From: Enterobacter quasihormaechei
GTDB taxonomy: Bacteria; Pseudomonadota; Gammaproteobacteria; Enterobacterales; Enterobacteriaceae
Reading direction: 5' to 3'
Assembly (NCBI RefSeq): GCF_004331385.1
Contig: NZ_SJON01000001.1
Location: 479,788 to 543,787 of the forward strand
DNA: 64,000 bases
Both the position numbers and the translations under genes were made by a program. Position 1 is the first letter of the stretch. Each line of letters begins with the position of its first letter. The notes under the pieces are model-generated. The model was not told where the DNA came from. It was given only the letters and a program-made list of their open reading frames with translations, and made no database searches. This document shows positions 48,090-57,638 of the stretch, one piece after another.

Positions 48090-49010
48090 ATGCTGAATTA
48101 TGTTTGTAAACGCCTGCTGGGGCTTATCCCGACGCTGCTGATTGTGGCCGTGCTGGTGTTTTTGTTTGTCCACATGCTGCCCGGCGATCCGGCGCGCTTG
48201 ATTGCCGGACCGGAAGCGGATGCCACGGTTATCGAACTGGTGCGTAAACAGCTCGGTCTTGACCAGCCGCTGTACAGGCAATTTCTGCGCTACATGGGCA
48301 ACGTCCTGCAAGGCGACTTTGGCATCTCAATGGTGTCGCGACGTCCGGTGTCGGAAGAGATAGCCAGCCGCTTTATGCCGACGTTCTGGCTCACCCTCGC
48401 CAGCATGGGGTGGGCGGTAATATTTGGCCTGGGCGCCGGGATTATCGCCGCCGTCTGGCGCAACCGCTGGCCGGATAAGCTCGGTATGGCGCTGGCGGTC
48501 ACCGGCATCTCTTTCCCGGCATTTGCGTTGGGCATGCTGCTGATGCAGATTTTCTCCGTTGAGCTGGGCTGGCTGCCTACCGTTGGGGCCGACACCTGGA
48601 AGCACTACATTTTACCCTCCATGACGCTTGGCGCAGCCGTTGCGGCGGTCATGGCCCGGTTTACCCGCGCCTCGTTTGTGGACGTGCTGAGCGAAGATTA
48701 CATTCGCACCGCGCGGGCAAAAGGGGTCAGCGAGAAATGGGTCATTCTGAAGCACGGTTTTCGTAACGCGATGATCCCGGTGGTGACGATGATGGGGCTA
48801 CAGTTCGGCTTTCTGCTGGGCGGCTCTATCGTGGTTGAGAAGGTCTTCAACTGGCCGGGGCTGGGGCGCCTGCTGGTCGACTCGGTCGATATGCGCGACT
48901 ATCCGGTGATTCAGGCTGAAGTCCTGCTTTTCTCGCTGGAGTTTATTCTTATCAACTTAGTGGTGGATGTGCTCTACGCCGCCATTAACCCGGCCATCAG
49001 GTATAAGTAA
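48090..49010 (+). CDS. gsiC: GsiC, glutathione importer permease
   Basis: The 306-residue permease ([40 protein letters not shown]) has six membrane segments and the dipeptide-permease EAA-type loop [31 protein letters not shown]. It pairs with GsiD. It begins five bases after gsiB and ends one base before gsiD. Confidence 0.96.
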   Translation: MLNYVCKRLLGLIPTLLIVAVLVFLFVHMLPGDPARLIAGPEADATVIELVRKQLGLDQPLYRQFLRYMGNVLQGDFGISMVSRRPVSEEIASRFMPTFWLTLASMGWAVIFGLGAGIIAAVWRNRWPDKLGMALAVTGISFPAFALGMLLMQIFSVELGWLPTVGADTWKHYILPSMTLGAAVAAVMARFTRASFVDVLSEDYIRTARAKGVSEKWVILKHGFRNAMIPVVTMMGLQFGFLLGGSIVVEKVFNWPGLGRLLVDSVDMRDYPVIQAEVLLFSLEFILINLVVDVLYAAINPAIRYK

Positions 49011-49011
49011 G

Positions 49012-49923
49012 ATGCGATTACTGAACTGGCGTCGCCAGGCCATTTTTAACGCTATGCCGGGGATCAGACCGGATCATATTCGTACGCCGTGGGGGGAGTT
49101 CTGGCGGCGATTCCGTCGTCAGCCCGTTGCGATGGTTGCCGGGTTGTTTGTGTTACTGCTGATCCTGGTGGCGATCGTCGCCCCCTGGATAGCCCCGTTT
49201 GATGCGGAAAACTACTTCGACTACGACCGTCTGAACGATGGTCCGTCGATGATGCACTGGTTTGGCGTGGACTCGCTCGGGCGCGATATTTTCAGCCGCG
49301 TGCTGGTCGGGGCGCAGATCTCGCTGGCGGCCGGGGTCTTCGCGGTGCTGATGGGCGCCGCGATTGGCACCGTGCTGGGTCTGGTGGCCGGGTACTACGA
49401 AGGCTGGTGGGACCGCATCATCATGCGTATCTGCGACGTGCTGTTTGCCTTTCCCGGTATTTTGCTGGCGATTGCCGTGGTGGCGGTCATGGGCAGCGGC
49501 ATGGCGAACGTTATCATTGCCGTAGCGGTATTCTCGATTCCCGCTTTCGCTCGCCTGGTGCGTGGCAATACGCTGGTGCTTAAGCAGCAGACTTTTATCG
49601 AGTCGGCGCGCAGCATGGGGGCCAGCGATGCTACCATCCTCTTCAGCCATATACTGCCGGGCACGGTATCGTCCATCGTGGTCTATTTCACCATGCGCAT
49701 CGGCGTGTCGATTATCTCGGCGGCCAGCCTGTCGTTTCTGGGGTTAGGCGCGCAGCCGCCGACGCCGGAGTGGGGCGCGATGCTGAACGAGGCGCGGGCC
49801 GATATGGTGATTGCGCCGCACGTGGCGATCTTCCCGAGTCTGGCCATTTTCCTGACCGTGCTGGCGTTTAACCTGCTGGGCGATGGGCTGCGCGACGCGC
49901 TGGATCCGAGGATTAAGGGGTAG
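49012..49923 (+). CDS. gsiD: GsiD, glutathione importer permease
   Basis: The 303-residue permease starts [38 protein letters not shown] and carries the DppC-type N-terminal segment plus the coupling loop [24 protein letters not shown]. The start at 49012 agrees with the E. coli length; a longer in-frame reading would overlap gsiC by 44 bases. It ends the operon, followed by a REP unit and convergent rimO. Confidence 0.95.
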   Translation: MRLLNWRRQAIFNAMPGIRPDHIRTPWGEFWRRFRRQPVAMVAGLFVLLLILVAIVAPWIAPFDAENYFDYDRLNDGPSMMHWFGVDSLGRDIFSRVLVGAQISLAAGVFAVLMGAAIGTVLGLVAGYYEGWWDRIIMRICDVLFAFPGILLAIAVVAVMGSGMANVIIAVAVFSIPAFARLVRGNTLVLKQQTFIESARSMGASDATILFSHILPGTVSSIVVYFTMRIGVSIISAASLSFLGLGAQPPTPEWGAMLNEARADMVIAPHVAIFPSLAIFLTVLAFNLLGDGLRDALDPRIKG

Positions 49924-49935
49924 TGCTGTGGAATG

Positions 49936-49968
49936 TGCCGGGTGGCGGTTACGCCTTACCCGGCCTGC
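49936..49968. repeat. REP element between gsiD and rimO
   Basis: GTGCCGGGTGGCGGTTACGC...TTACCCGGCC, one unit between convergent genes. E. coli K-12 carries pdeI and dgcI at this place; they are absent here. Confidence 0.8.
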
Positions 49969-49986
49969 AAAAGAGGTGTGGGGAAA

Positions 49987-51312
49987 TTAAACCCGGCTAC
50001 CCCACAAATCATACTCGTCTGCGTTCTCAACCTTCACGCGAATAATATCGCCCGGCTTGACGTGGGTTTCACCGTTCAGATACACCGCGCCGTCGATTTC
50101 AGGCGCATCCGCCATGCTGCGGCCAATCGCGCCTTCTTCGTCCACTTCGTCGATAATGACCAGAATTTCGCGGCCCACTTTCTCCTGCAAGCGTTCAGCA
50201 GAGATCTGCTGTTGCAGCTGCATAAAGCGGTTCCAGCGCTCCTCTTTGACCTCTTCCGGTACCTGGTCCACCAGCTCGTTGGCCGTTGCGCCTTCAACCG
50301 GGCTGTACTTGAAGCAGCCCACGCGGTCCAGACGCGCTTCTTTCAGGAAGTCGAGCAGCATCTGGAAATCGTCTTCGGTTTCACCCGGGAAGCCGACAAT
50401 AAAGGTGGAACGTAGGGTCAGATCCGGGCAGATCTCACGCCACTGCTTGATGCGCGCCAGCTGGCGGTCAACGGAGCCAGGACGCTTCATCAGCTTCAGA
50501 ATGCGCGGGCTGGCGTGCTGTAGCGGGATATCCAGATACGGCAGGATTTTGCCTTCCGCCATCAGCGGGATCACGTCGTCAACGTGTGGGTAAGGGTAGA
50601 CGTAGTGCAGACGCGTCCAGATGCCGAGTTTAGCCAGCTGCTCGCACAGGCCAACCATGCTGGTTTTCACCGGCTCGCCGTTGTGGAAACCGGAGCGGTG
50701 TTTGACGTCCACGCCGTAGGCAGAGGTATCCTGGGAGATGACCAGCAGCTCCTTCACGCCCGCGTCGGCCAGGCGTTTGGCTTCTGCCAGCACCTCGCCA
50801 ATCGGACGGCTCACCAGATCGCCACGCATCGACGGGATGATGCAGAAGGTGCAGCGGTGGTTGCAGCCTTCGGAAATTTTCAGGTAGGCGTAGTGGCGCG
50901 GCGTCAGCTTCACGCCCTGTTCCGGCACAAGGCTCAGGAACGGGTTATGCTTTGGCTTTGGTACGTAGTGATGAACATGTTCCAGCACCTGCTCATAGCT
51001 GTGCGGGCCGGTGATCTCCAGAACTTTCGGGTGCACTTCGCGGATCTGATCCACTTTCGCGCCCAGGCAGCCGGTTACGATGACTTTGCCGTTTTCCGTC
51101 AGGGCTTCACCAATGGCTTCCAGTGACTCCTGGACCGCGCTGTCGATAAACCCGCAGGTGTTCACAATCACCATGTCGGCGTTGTCGTAGCTTGGCACCA
51201 CGTCATAGCCTTCGGTGCGCAGTTCAGTCAGGATGCGTTCGGAATCCACCAGGTTCTTCGGGCAGCCCAGGGAGACAAAGCCGATTTTCGGCGGGTGCGT
51301 AACATTGCTCAT
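49987..51312 (-). CDS. rimO: RimO, ribosomal protein uS12 methylthiotransferase
   Basis: The 441-residue enzyme adds a methylthio group to Asp89 of ribosomal protein S12. The N-terminal domain holds three cluster cysteines (Cys17, Cys53, Cys82). The radical SAM motif CNHRCTFC gives Cys150, Cys154 and Cys157, and a TRAM domain closes the protein ([27 protein letters not shown]). All six iron-sulfur ligands are present. It is a single gene with an upstream control region shared with bssR. Confidence 0.97.
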   Translation of the reverse strand: MSNVTHPPKIGFVSLGCPKNLVDSERILTELRTEGYDVVPSYDNADMVIVNTCGFIDSAVQESLEAIGEALTENGKVIVTGCLGAKVDQIREVHPKVLEITGPHSYEQVLEHVHHYVPKPKHNPFLSLVPEQGVKLTPRHYAYLKISEGCNHRCTFCIIPSMRGDLVSRPIGEVLAEAKRLADAGVKELLVISQDTSAYGVDVKHRSGFHNGEPVKTSMVGLCEQLAKLGIWTRLHYVYPYPHVDDVIPLMAEGKILPYLDIPLQHASPRILKLMKRPGSVDRQLARIKQWREICPDLTLRSTFIVGFPGETEDDFQMLLDFLKEARLDRVGCFKYSPVEGATANELVDQVPEEVKEERWNRFMQLQQQISAERLQEKVGREILVIIDEVDEEGAIGRSMADAPEIDGAVYLNGETHVKPGDIIRVKVENADEYDLWGSRV

Positions 51313-51529
51313 AGGTTAAAAATTCATCAATTATGGAGTTATCAGGGCGGGATTTTACAGCGTATCGCGGGGGATTTATACACTCTTGATGGCGCAGTTG
51401 CGTCGGGCAATCGTTGTAACATTGTAAAGAATGTTAACTAGTTATCGTTTATTGATCTCAGGCATTACACTGTACAAAAAATGACCTTATTCTTAACAGG
51501 GTAACAAGGCTGACAGAGGAGGAAATAGC

Positions 51530-51913
51530 ATGTCCGTTGACAGACTGAAACGCGATCTGCTTAACAAGCTGATCAACGCCCGAATCGACCTGGCCGCCTA
51601 CCTGCAACTCCGCAAGGCGAAAGGGTATATGTCAGTCAGCGAAAGCGAAAATCTGCGTGATAACGTCTTTGAACTTTGCAATTTCATGCGTGAAAAAGCA
51701 CCCGTCCTGAAAGCGCATTACGTTGAAAGCGAGCTGGCGGCACTGCGCCGCGCCGCCGAGGTGCTCTCCATCGCCGGGGTCTGTTTGATGAACGGACGTC
51801 ACGACTGCCCGAATTTTATTGCCGTTAACGCGGAAAAGCTTGAAAACTGCCTGACCACGCTCTCTCTTTGCATCATGTGTCTGAACAAGCCTGAAACGCT
51901 TGCCCGCCACTGA
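51530..51913 (+). CDS. bssR: BssR, biofilm regulator
   Basis: The 127-residue protein (MSVDRLKRDLLNKLINARIDLAAYLQLRKAKGYMSVSESENLRDNVFELCNFMREKAP) matches E. coli BssR (YliH), which affects biofilm formation, indole and AI-2 signalling by an unknown mechanism. It is helical with no recognised DNA-binding motif. AGGAGG precedes the ATG, predicting strong translation, and a terminator follows directly. Confidence 0.9.
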   Translation: MSVDRLKRDLLNKLINARIDLAAYLQLRKAKGYMSVSESENLRDNVFELCNFMREKAPVLKAHYVESELAALRRAAEVLSIAGVCLMNGRHDCPNFIAVNAEKLENCLTTLSLCIMCLNKPETLARH

Positions 51914-51915
51914 AC

Positions 51916-51940
51916 CCGGGGGAGGCAACTCCCCCTTTTG
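51916..51940 (+). terminator. Rho-independent terminator of bssR
   Basis: GGGGGAG, four-base loop, CTCCCCC followed by TTTTG. Confidence 0.88.
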
Positions 51941-52019
51941 ATTAAGCTTTTGTAAAAGTGCTAACGCGCCCGGACGAAGTGGCTAATCTTTAAGCCATAA
52001 GCCGACAAAGGAGCGTGTT

Positions 52020-53138
52020 ATGCCTCGATCTTCGCTGATTTTCCTGCCTGCATTGTTCTTTCCCGTTTCGCTGCTTGCCGCCACCGAGCCGGTAAACGTG
52101 GAGGTTTTACAGACAAAACTGGATCACCCCTGGTCGCTGGCGTTTCTGCCCGACAATAAGGGGCTGCTGGTCACGCTAAAAGACGGGCAGCTTAAGCACT
52201 GGCAGGCAGGGAAAGGGCTCTCCGATCCGATTGTTGGCGTGCCGAAGGTCTGGGCGAGCGGCCAGGGCGGATTGCTGGACGTGGTGCTGGCCCCGGATTT
52301 TGAACAGTCACGGCGGATCTGGCTAAGCTTCGCCGAGGCAGGTAATGATGGAAAAGCGGGCACCGCGGTGGGCTACGGGCGGCTGAGCGATGACCTGTCG
52401 CGCATCGAAGGCTTCCAGGTGGTGTTCCGCCAGATGCCGAAGCTCTCTACCGGCAACCACTTTGGTGGACGGCTGGTGTTTGACGGCAAAGGCCATCTGT
52501 TTATTGGTCTGGGTGAAAACAACCAGCGCCCGACGGCACAGGATCTGGATAAGCTTCAGGGCAAGGTGGTGCGCCTGACCGAAGACGGGAAAGTGCCGTC
52601 GGATAATCCGTTTGTGAATACCGCCGGTGCGCGCCCTGAAATCTGGTCCTATGGCATTCGTAACCCGCAGGGGATGGCGATGAACCCGTGGAGCGACACG
52701 CTGTGGCTTAACGAACACGGTCCTCGCGGCGGGGATGAAATCAACATCCCTGAGAAAGGCAAAAACTACGGTTGGCCTTTGGCGACGCATGGGATCAACT
52801 ATAGCGGCCTGAAAATCCCGGAAGCGAAAGGCGAGCATGTTGAAGGCACCGAAAAGCCGCTGTTTGTCTGGAAAGTGTCGCCCGCCGTCAGCGGCATGGC
52901 GTTCTACAATAGCGACGTCTTCCCGCAGTGGAAAAACAAGCTGTTTATCGGCGCGCTGAAGGAGAAAGACGTCATCGTCCTGAACGTGGAGGGCAACAAC
53001 GTGTCGGAGGACGGGCGCATTCTTGGCGATAAAAATCAGCGTATCCGCGACGTGCGCGTCGGGCCGGATGGTTATCTGTATGTGCTGACCGACGAGTCGG
53101 ACGGGCAGCTGTTGAAGGTCAGCCCGTCCGGTACGTAA
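52020..53138 (+). CDS. yliI: YliI, periplasmic PQQ-dependent aldose sugar dehydrogenase
   Basis: The 372-residue protein has a signal peptide (MPRSSLIFLPALFFPVSLLAA) and a six-bladed propeller of the soluble glucose dehydrogenase type (LDHPWSLAFLPDNKGLLVTLKDGQL; GNHFGGRLVFDGKGHLFIGLGENN; GIRNPQGMAMNPWSDTLWLNEHGPRGGDEIN). It oxidises aldoses with the cofactor PQQ, which the organism must make or take up. It converges on gstB with no gap. Confidence 0.92.
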   Translation: MPRSSLIFLPALFFPVSLLAATEPVNVEVLQTKLDHPWSLAFLPDNKGLLVTLKDGQLKHWQAGKGLSDPIVGVPKVWASGQGGLLDVVLAPDFEQSRRIWLSFAEAGNDGKAGTAVGYGRLSDDLSRIEGFQVVFRQMPKLSTGNHFGGRLVFDGKGHLFIGLGENNQRPTAQDLDKLQGKVVRLTEDGKVPSDNPFVNTAGARPEIWSYGIRNPQGMAMNPWSDTLWLNEHGPRGGDEINIPEKGKNYGWPLATHGINYSGLKIPEAKGEHVEGTEKPLFVWKVSPAVSGMAFYNSDVFPQWKNKLFIGALKEKDVIVLNVEGNNVSEDGRILGDKNQRIRDVRVGPDGYLYVLTDESDGQLLKVSPSGT

Positions 53139-53765
53139 TCAGGTCACTGGGATCATCACCACGTTGCGATACGCCGGGCGCTCGCTCAGCTGCTGGATCC
53201 AGCGCTCAAGGTGCGGGCGCGGGGTCCAGCTAAGCCCCATATTGGTCAGGTTCCAGACGAAGGGGGCGACGGCGATATCGCCCACGCCAAACGCGTCGCC
53301 GGAGAACCAGGTCTGCTTCGCCAGCTCGTCGTCCATCATGGCAAACAGCGATTCGCAGGCGTCCTGGGCGGCATGAATGGCGGGATAATCACGATCGGCT
53401 TCCGGCGTGCGGATAAGCCCCATCAGGATCACGCGGTGCGTTGGGGAAAGCGTCTGGTTTGCCCAGTCCATCCATTTTTCGCCCTGCGCGCGCTGGGCCG
53501 GATTTTCTACCCACAGCCGACCCTGGCCGTACTGCGCGGCGAGGTAACGCACGATGGTGTTAGACTCCCACAGCGTGGCGTCTGTCTCATCATCGCGCAG
53601 CAGCGGCACCAGCCCGTTTGGGTTCATCGCCAGGTAGTCCGCGTCTTTATTCACGCCAAACTCCAGGCCCGCCATCACCTGCTTAAACGGTAAATCCAGC
53701 TCTTCCAGCGTCCACAGCACTTTTTTCACGTTGGTCGAATTGTTCCTGCCCCACAGCGTAATCAT
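53139..53765 (-). CDS. gstB: GstB, glutathione S-transferase
   Basis: The 208-residue enzyme ([27 protein letters not shown]) has a thioredoxin-fold N-terminal domain with the glutathione site segment [14 protein letters not shown] and an all-helical C-terminal domain. The E. coli homolog conjugates glutathione to bromoacetate and similar electrophiles. The start was chosen at MITLWG; an upstream in-frame ATG at 53828 lacks conservation. Confidence 0.94.
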   Translation of the reverse strand: MITLWGRNNSTNVKKVLWTLEELDLPFKQVMAGLEFGVNKDADYLAMNPNGLVPLLRDDETDATLWESNTIVRYLAAQYGQGRLWVENPAQRAQGEKWMDWANQTLSPTHRVILMGLIRTPEADRDYPAIHAAQDACESLFAMMDDELAKQTWFSGDAFGVGDIAVAPFVWNLTNMGLSWTPRPHLERWIQQLSERPAYRNVVMIPVT

Positions 53766-53828
53766 ATTTACTCCCGATGAGATGTGAATCCGAGTCAGCT
53801 TTTCGCCATGGTGAGATAAACCTAACAA

Positions 53829-53948
53829 TTACGCAACAGATGCTAAAAAAATCGCCGCAATCAAAGCGTATCTGAATGTTATTGCATAAACTTTAAAAAC
53901 TTTACCTGGAACAGGTTTCTTTGAACGCTGTAGTGCGCTATTACTCAT
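53829..53948 (-). CDS. Candidate 39-residue small membrane protein
   Basis: An ORF in the gstB-dacC spacer reads [19 protein letters not shown], then a hydrophobic stretch [19 protein letters not shown] to the stop. A positively charged start followed by one hydrophobic segment is typical of enterobacterial small membrane proteins. The ribosome site (AAGAAG two bases from the ATG) is close and weak, and the ORF overlaps the dacC promoter region. I do not recognise it; it may be spurious. Confidence 0.3.
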   Translation of the reverse strand: MSNSALQRSKKPVPGKVFKVYAITFRYALIAAIFLASVA

Positions 53949-54008
53949 CGCTTCTTGCGACACGGTGATTGTGACGTGATTTTTAGAATGGACACTCGGG
54001 TGGCATTT

Positions 54009-55214
54009 ATGACGCAAAAAACTTCCTCTCTGCGCAGCCTGGCGGCAGGCTCGGCGCTGCTTTTCCTTTTTGCCCCAACGCTCCACGCGGCGGAACAGAC
54101 GGCGCCCGAAGCGCCGCCTGTCGATGCGCGCGCCTGGATCCTGATGGATTACGCCAGCGGGAAAGTGCTGGCGGAAGGTAACGCCGATGAAAAACTTGAC
54201 CCGGCGAGCCTGACGAAAATTATGACCAGCTATGTGGTAGGTCAGGCGATTAAAGCGGGCAAAATCAAGCTGGACGACATGGTCACCGTCGGGAAAGATG
54301 CCTGGGCGACCGGTAACCCGGCGCTGCGCGGCTCGTCCGTTATGTTCCTGAAGCCTGGCGATCAGGTTTCCGTTTCCGATCTGAATAAAGGGATAATCAT
54401 TCAGTCAGGAAATGACGCCTGCATCGCGCTGGCCGATTACGTGGCGGGCAGTCAGGACTCTTTCATTGGTTTGATGAATGGCTACGCGCAAAAGCTGGGC
54501 CTGACCAACACCACCTTTAAAACCGTTCACGGCCTGGATGCGCCGGGTCAGTTCAGCACCGCGCGTGATATGGCGCTGCTGGGCAAAGCGTTGATCCACG
54601 ACGTGCCGGATGAGTACGCCATCCATAAAGAGAAAGAATTCACCTTCAACAATATCCGCCAGCCTAACCGTAACCGTCTGCTGTGGAGCAGCAACGTTAA
54701 CGTGGACGGCATGAAAACCGGGACAACCGCAGGCGCGGGCTATAACCTGGTGGCTTCCGCAACCCAGGGCGACATGCGCCTGATTTCGGTGGTGCTGGGG
54801 ACGAAAACCGACCGCATTCGGTTTAACGAATCAGAAAAACTGCTGACCTGGGGTTTCCGCTTCTTTGAAACCGTCACGCCGATTAAGCCGGATGCCACCT
54901 TCGTGAGCCAGCGCGTCTGGTTCGGGGATAAAAGTGAAGTGAACCTGGGCGCGGGTGAAGCCGGTTCCGTGACCATTCCACGCGGTCAGCTGAAAAACCT
55001 GAAAGCCAGCTATACCCTGACCGAGCCACAGCTCACCGCGCCGCTGAAAAAAGGCCAGGTGGTCGGGACGATTGATTTTCAGCTTAACGGTAAATCCATT
55101 GAGCAGCGTCCGCTGGTGGTAATGGAAGCGGTAGAAGAGGGCGGCTTCTTTAGCCGGATGTGGGACTTTGTGCTGATGAAATTCCACGGCTGGTTTGGCA
55201 GCTGGTTTAGCTAA
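54009..55214 (+). CDS. dacC: DacC (PBP6), D-alanyl-D-alanine carboxypeptidase
   Basis: The 401-residue penicillin-binding protein trims the terminal D-alanine from peptidoglycan peptides. It has a signal peptide, the catalytic SLTK motif (Ser67, Lys70), SGN (133-135) and KTG (236-238), then a beta-rich domain and a C-terminal amphipathic anchor ([22 protein letters not shown]). The start is at MTQKTSS as in E. coli; the earlier ATG at 53955 would spoil the signal peptide. Confidence 0.96.
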   Translation: MTQKTSSLRSLAAGSALLFLFAPTLHAAEQTAPEAPPVDARAWILMDYASGKVLAEGNADEKLDPASLTKIMTSYVVGQAIKAGKIKLDDMVTVGKDAWATGNPALRGSSVMFLKPGDQVSVSDLNKGIIIQSGNDACIALADYVAGSQDSFIGLMNGYAQKLGLTNTTFKTVHGLDAPGQFSTARDMALLGKALIHDVPDEYAIHKEKEFTFNNIRQPNRNRLLWSSNVNVDGMKTGTTAGAGYNLVASATQGDMRLISVVLGTKTDRIRFNESEKLLTWGFRFFETVTPIKPDATFVSQRVWFGDKSEVNLGAGEAGSVTIPRGQLKNLKASYTLTEPQLTAPLKKGQVVGTIDFQLNGKSIEQRPLVVMEAVEEGGFFSRMWDFVLMKFHGWFGSWFS

Positions 55215-55220
55215 GTTTTT

Positions 55221-55294
55221 GCCGGGTGGCGGCTTCGCCTTACCCGGCCTACAACGGCTCGAACGTAGGCCGGGTAAGCGCGGCGCCACCCGGC
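55221..55294. repeat. Two REP units between dacC and deoR
   Basis: Oppositely oriented GCCGGGTGGCG-type palindromes at 55221-55252 and 55264-55294, between convergent genes. Confidence 0.85.
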
Positions 55295-55300
55295 ACAACC

Positions 55301-56059
55301 TCAATACATCAACTTCACCTGCTGCGCCTTTGCATACGACACCAGCTCTTCATCCGGGCGGCAATCGCTGACGATGGCGTCAAAGCGCGACAGTTCTCCC
55401 ATCCTTGCCGGACGGACCTTGCCAAACTTACTGTGATCAACCACCAGCACATGCTGCTGCGCGGCGTTGAGCGCCCAGTGTTTCACCGGCAACTCTTCCA
55501 GATTAAAGCAGGTTGCGCCCTGCTGCACGTTCACGCCCGCCGCAGAATAGAAGGCGATGTCGGGGCATACATTGCTCAGCGTGTCCTGAATATTCAGCGG
55601 CTTAAAGATGGCATTGCTGGCATGAAACTCACCGCCACACAAAATCACCCGGCACGCCGGTTTTTCCTGCAAGGCCAGAAAGGTATTCAGGGAATAACAG
55701 ACGGCGGTAAAAGGAAAGCTGCTGTCGATGGCCTCGATGATCCACGGCGTTGTCGTACCACAGTCAAAAAACAGCGTTTGATGCGGCTGCACCAGCGAGG
55801 CGGCGAGCCGCGCGGCTTTGCGCTTCTCTTCCACCAGACGCGTTTTTTGATCGCTTAACAGGTAATGGCTGGCGCTGCGCGGCTCCAGGACAATGTACCC
55901 GCCAAGCAGCACAACGGGGGCGCTGTCGCTGTTCAGATCGCGACGAATGGTCATTTCAGACACGCCAAGCAGGGTAGCGGCTTCCTTGAGATGCAGCTTG
56001 TCGCTGCGCTTCAGCGCCTGAAGCAGCTGAGCAATGCGGTCATCGCGACGTGTTTCCAT
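55301..56059 (-). CDS. deoR: DeoR, deoxyribonucleoside operon repressor
   Basis: The 252-residue protein (METRRDDRIAQLLQALKRSDKLHLKEAATLLGVSEMTIRRDLNSDSAPVVLLGGYIV) is the founding member of the DeoR family. The N-terminal winged helix binds DNA and the C-terminal DeoRC domain senses deoxyribose 5-phosphate (DCGTTTPWIIEAI; VDHSKFGKVRPARMGELSRFD). It represses deoCABD and nupG elsewhere in the genome. Confidence 0.95.
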   Translation of the reverse strand: METRRDDRIAQLLQALKRSDKLHLKEAATLLGVSEMTIRRDLNSDSAPVVLLGGYIVLEPRSASHYLLSDQKTRLVEEKRKAARLAASLVQPHQTLFFDCGTTTPWIIEAIDSSFPFTAVCYSLNTFLALQEKPACRVILCGGEFHASNAIFKPLNIQDTLSNVCPDIAFYSAAGVNVQQGATCFNLEELPVKHWALNAAQQHVLVVDHSKFGKVRPARMGELSRFDAIVSDCRPDEELVSYAKAQQVKLMY

Positions 56060-56076
56060 AGATCCTCGGGCTAAAA

Positions 56077-56105
56077 AAGTGAGCCCCCGCAGGGCGGGGG
56101 CTCAA
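56077..56105 (-). terminator. Rho-independent terminator of the PAP2 operon
   Basis: GAGCCCCCGC and GCGGGGGCTC form a ten-base stem with a three-base loop, followed by ACTTTTTT on the reverse strand, 22 bases after the ybjG stop. Confidence 0.85.
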
Positions 56106-56126
56106 GTGTAACCTGACGGACCGGGG

Positions 56127-56735
56127 TTAGTCACGTATCCATCCTTTGCGGATCGGGAGGGCAAACAGAACGCGATAGGCCTGCGATAATCCCCGGTAAA
56201 GGGCCGGCCCAAAGAGGCTCCACATAATGGCTGCGCTGACGCAGCCCATCAGCCCCACCAGGAATCCGCCTACCATGTCCAGCGGCCAGTGCACGCCCAG
56301 ATAGACGCGGGACCAGGCGATGGCGACGGCGACCCCCATCAGCACCACGCCGGACCACAGGCGATGCCAGAACAGGAAGGCCAGCGCGAAGGTGAAGATC
56401 ACCGTGCCGTGATCGCTCGGGAACGAGTCATCCGGCGCGTGGTGCAGGAAGTTATAGCCGACGTGCTCGACAAATGGACGATCGTGCGGGAAGGCGAGCC
56501 CCAGCACATAGCTTGCCAGCACGCTGACGCCGATGGCCATCGCCATTTTAATTACCAGGTGGCGCTGGGCGGTGACCTGTTTGCGCGGGCCCCAAAGCCA
56601 GAGGATCGCGGCCAGCGCCGGCACGATGCTGATCAAATCCTTAGCAATGAAGGTGGCGAGATCAATCATCCATTCCGGTGACGCTGGCGTGGCGTTGAGC
56701 AGGTAAAACAGTCCGTAGTTCAAATTCTCTAGCAT
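56127..56735 (-). CDS. ybjG: YbjG, undecaprenyl pyrophosphate phosphatase (PAP2 family)
   Basis: The 202-residue membrane enzyme (MLENLNYGLFYLLNATPASPEWMIDLATFIAKDL) shows the three PAP2 motifs: FPHDRP, PSDHG and SRVYLGVHWPLD. It dephosphorylates undecaprenyl diphosphate on the periplasmic side, recycling the carrier for cell-wall synthesis, and gives bacitracin tolerance when overproduced. It begins seven bases after the stop of the preceding PAP2 gene, so both are cotranscribed, unlike E. coli where ybjG stands alone. Confidence 0.92.
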   Translation of the reverse strand: MLENLNYGLFYLLNATPASPEWMIDLATFIAKDLISIVPALAAILWLWGPRKQVTAQRHLVIKMAMAIGVSVLASYVLGLAFPHDRPFVEHVGYNFLHHAPDDSFPSDHGTVIFTFALAFLFWHRLWSGVVLMGVAVAIAWSRVYLGVHWPLDMVGGFLVGLMGCVSAAIMWSLFGPALYRGLSQAYRVLFALPIRKGWIRD

Positions 56736-56742
56736 CGTATCG

Positions 56743-57471
56743 TTACTCTTTAGCAAACCAGGTAGAAACCAGCCCGTAAACCAGCACCTGGGAAAACCAG
56801 ACCCACCACCCGGCCCACAGGTTGTGAGAGAAAAAATGCGCGCCGCGCATGACCTGCCCGAAGCCCATCAGCAGCCCCAGAGCGGCCCCCAACGCGACAA
56901 AGGTCCAGGCCAGGCGCGGACGTTCACGCCAGAAGGCAAAAAACAGCCCCATGACCATAAATCCGCTCGAGGCGTGGCCGCCGGGAAAGCAGCGTCCCGG
57001 TCCGCTGTCGGCCGGAATGGCGCTGAACAGGGGATACGAGACGGCTTTGCCGCCATACTCCACCAGATCCCACGGACAGCTGTGGTGGCTCATGCTTTTC
57101 ATGGCTCCTACAACGAGCGCGCCCAGACCCATCAGAAGCGCGGCCGTCACCAGCCGGGCATTGCGTCTGTAAGCCCCGTAAACCAGCGCGATGACGGCCA
57201 GGGCAATGGCCACATATTTCGCCAGTCGATGGTTCAGCAGATCCAGCAGCGGATTTTGCTGTAGCGGAAAATGGTGCGTCGCGGCGTCATACCAGAAGCC
57301 GGTTAGCCATCGGTCGAGCGATTCATCGCGAGAAAGCCAGGTAAAAAGCACCGCGAGGGCGATCAGCACGAAAAGTTGATAACCATAAAAGCGGGCGGGC
57401 AACCGGTAAAGGCGTTTTGTCTTATTTATCGGTAAGGTAGATAATTCTGAAGGGCTGACGGCGTGTGTCAT
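56743..57471 (-). CDS. PAP2-family phosphatase with altered first motif
   Basis: The 242-residue membrane protein has five or six hydrophobic segments. The usual KX6RP motif is KSMSHHSCP (Lys125 to Pro133), so the arginine is replaced by cysteine. The second motif is PGGHAS (163-168) and the third RGAHFFSH with His216. This variant is known from PAP2 proteins linked to lipid A or phosphoethanolamine metabolism. ATG 57471 was chosen over an in-frame TTG at 57483; neither has a good ribosome site. It leads a two-gene operon with ybjG behind a PmrA-like box. Confidence 0.82.
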   Translation of the reverse strand: MTHAVSPSELSTLPINKTKRLYRLPARFYGYQLFVLIALAVLFTWLSRDESLDRWLTGFWYDAATHHFPLQQNPLLDLLNHRLAKYVAIALAVIALVYGAYRRNARLVTAALLMGLGALVVGAMKSMSHHSCPWDLVEYGGKAVSYPLFSAIPADSGPGRCFPGGHASSGFMVMGLFFAFWRERPRLAWTFVALGAALGLLMGFGQVMRGAHFFSHNLWAGWWVWFSQVLVYGLVSTWFAKE

Positions 57472-57516
57472 AATTTCGGTCAATAACGTGAAATAGCGCT
57501 ATCTTAACGAGGGCAA

Positions 57517-57533
57517 CTTAAGGAAACCTTAAA
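57517..57533. promoter_or_regulatory. PmrA (BasR)-like box before the tandem PAP2 operon
   Basis: CTTAAG-GAAAC-CTTAAA matches the direct-repeat PmrA consensus CTTAAK-N5-CTTAAK except for the final base. On the leftward strand it sits about where a -35 would lie for a TAAGAT -10 near 57502-57507, as in known PmrA promoters. Confidence 0.55.
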
Positions 57534-57638
57534 CAACAACGATAAGTGCGTTATTTCTGTTTTCTCACGTTATTGTGCTATCTCAGACAGCGGCAATTCA
57601 TTACACTCATCGCGATTTTTTCATACTAAAGAGATTGC

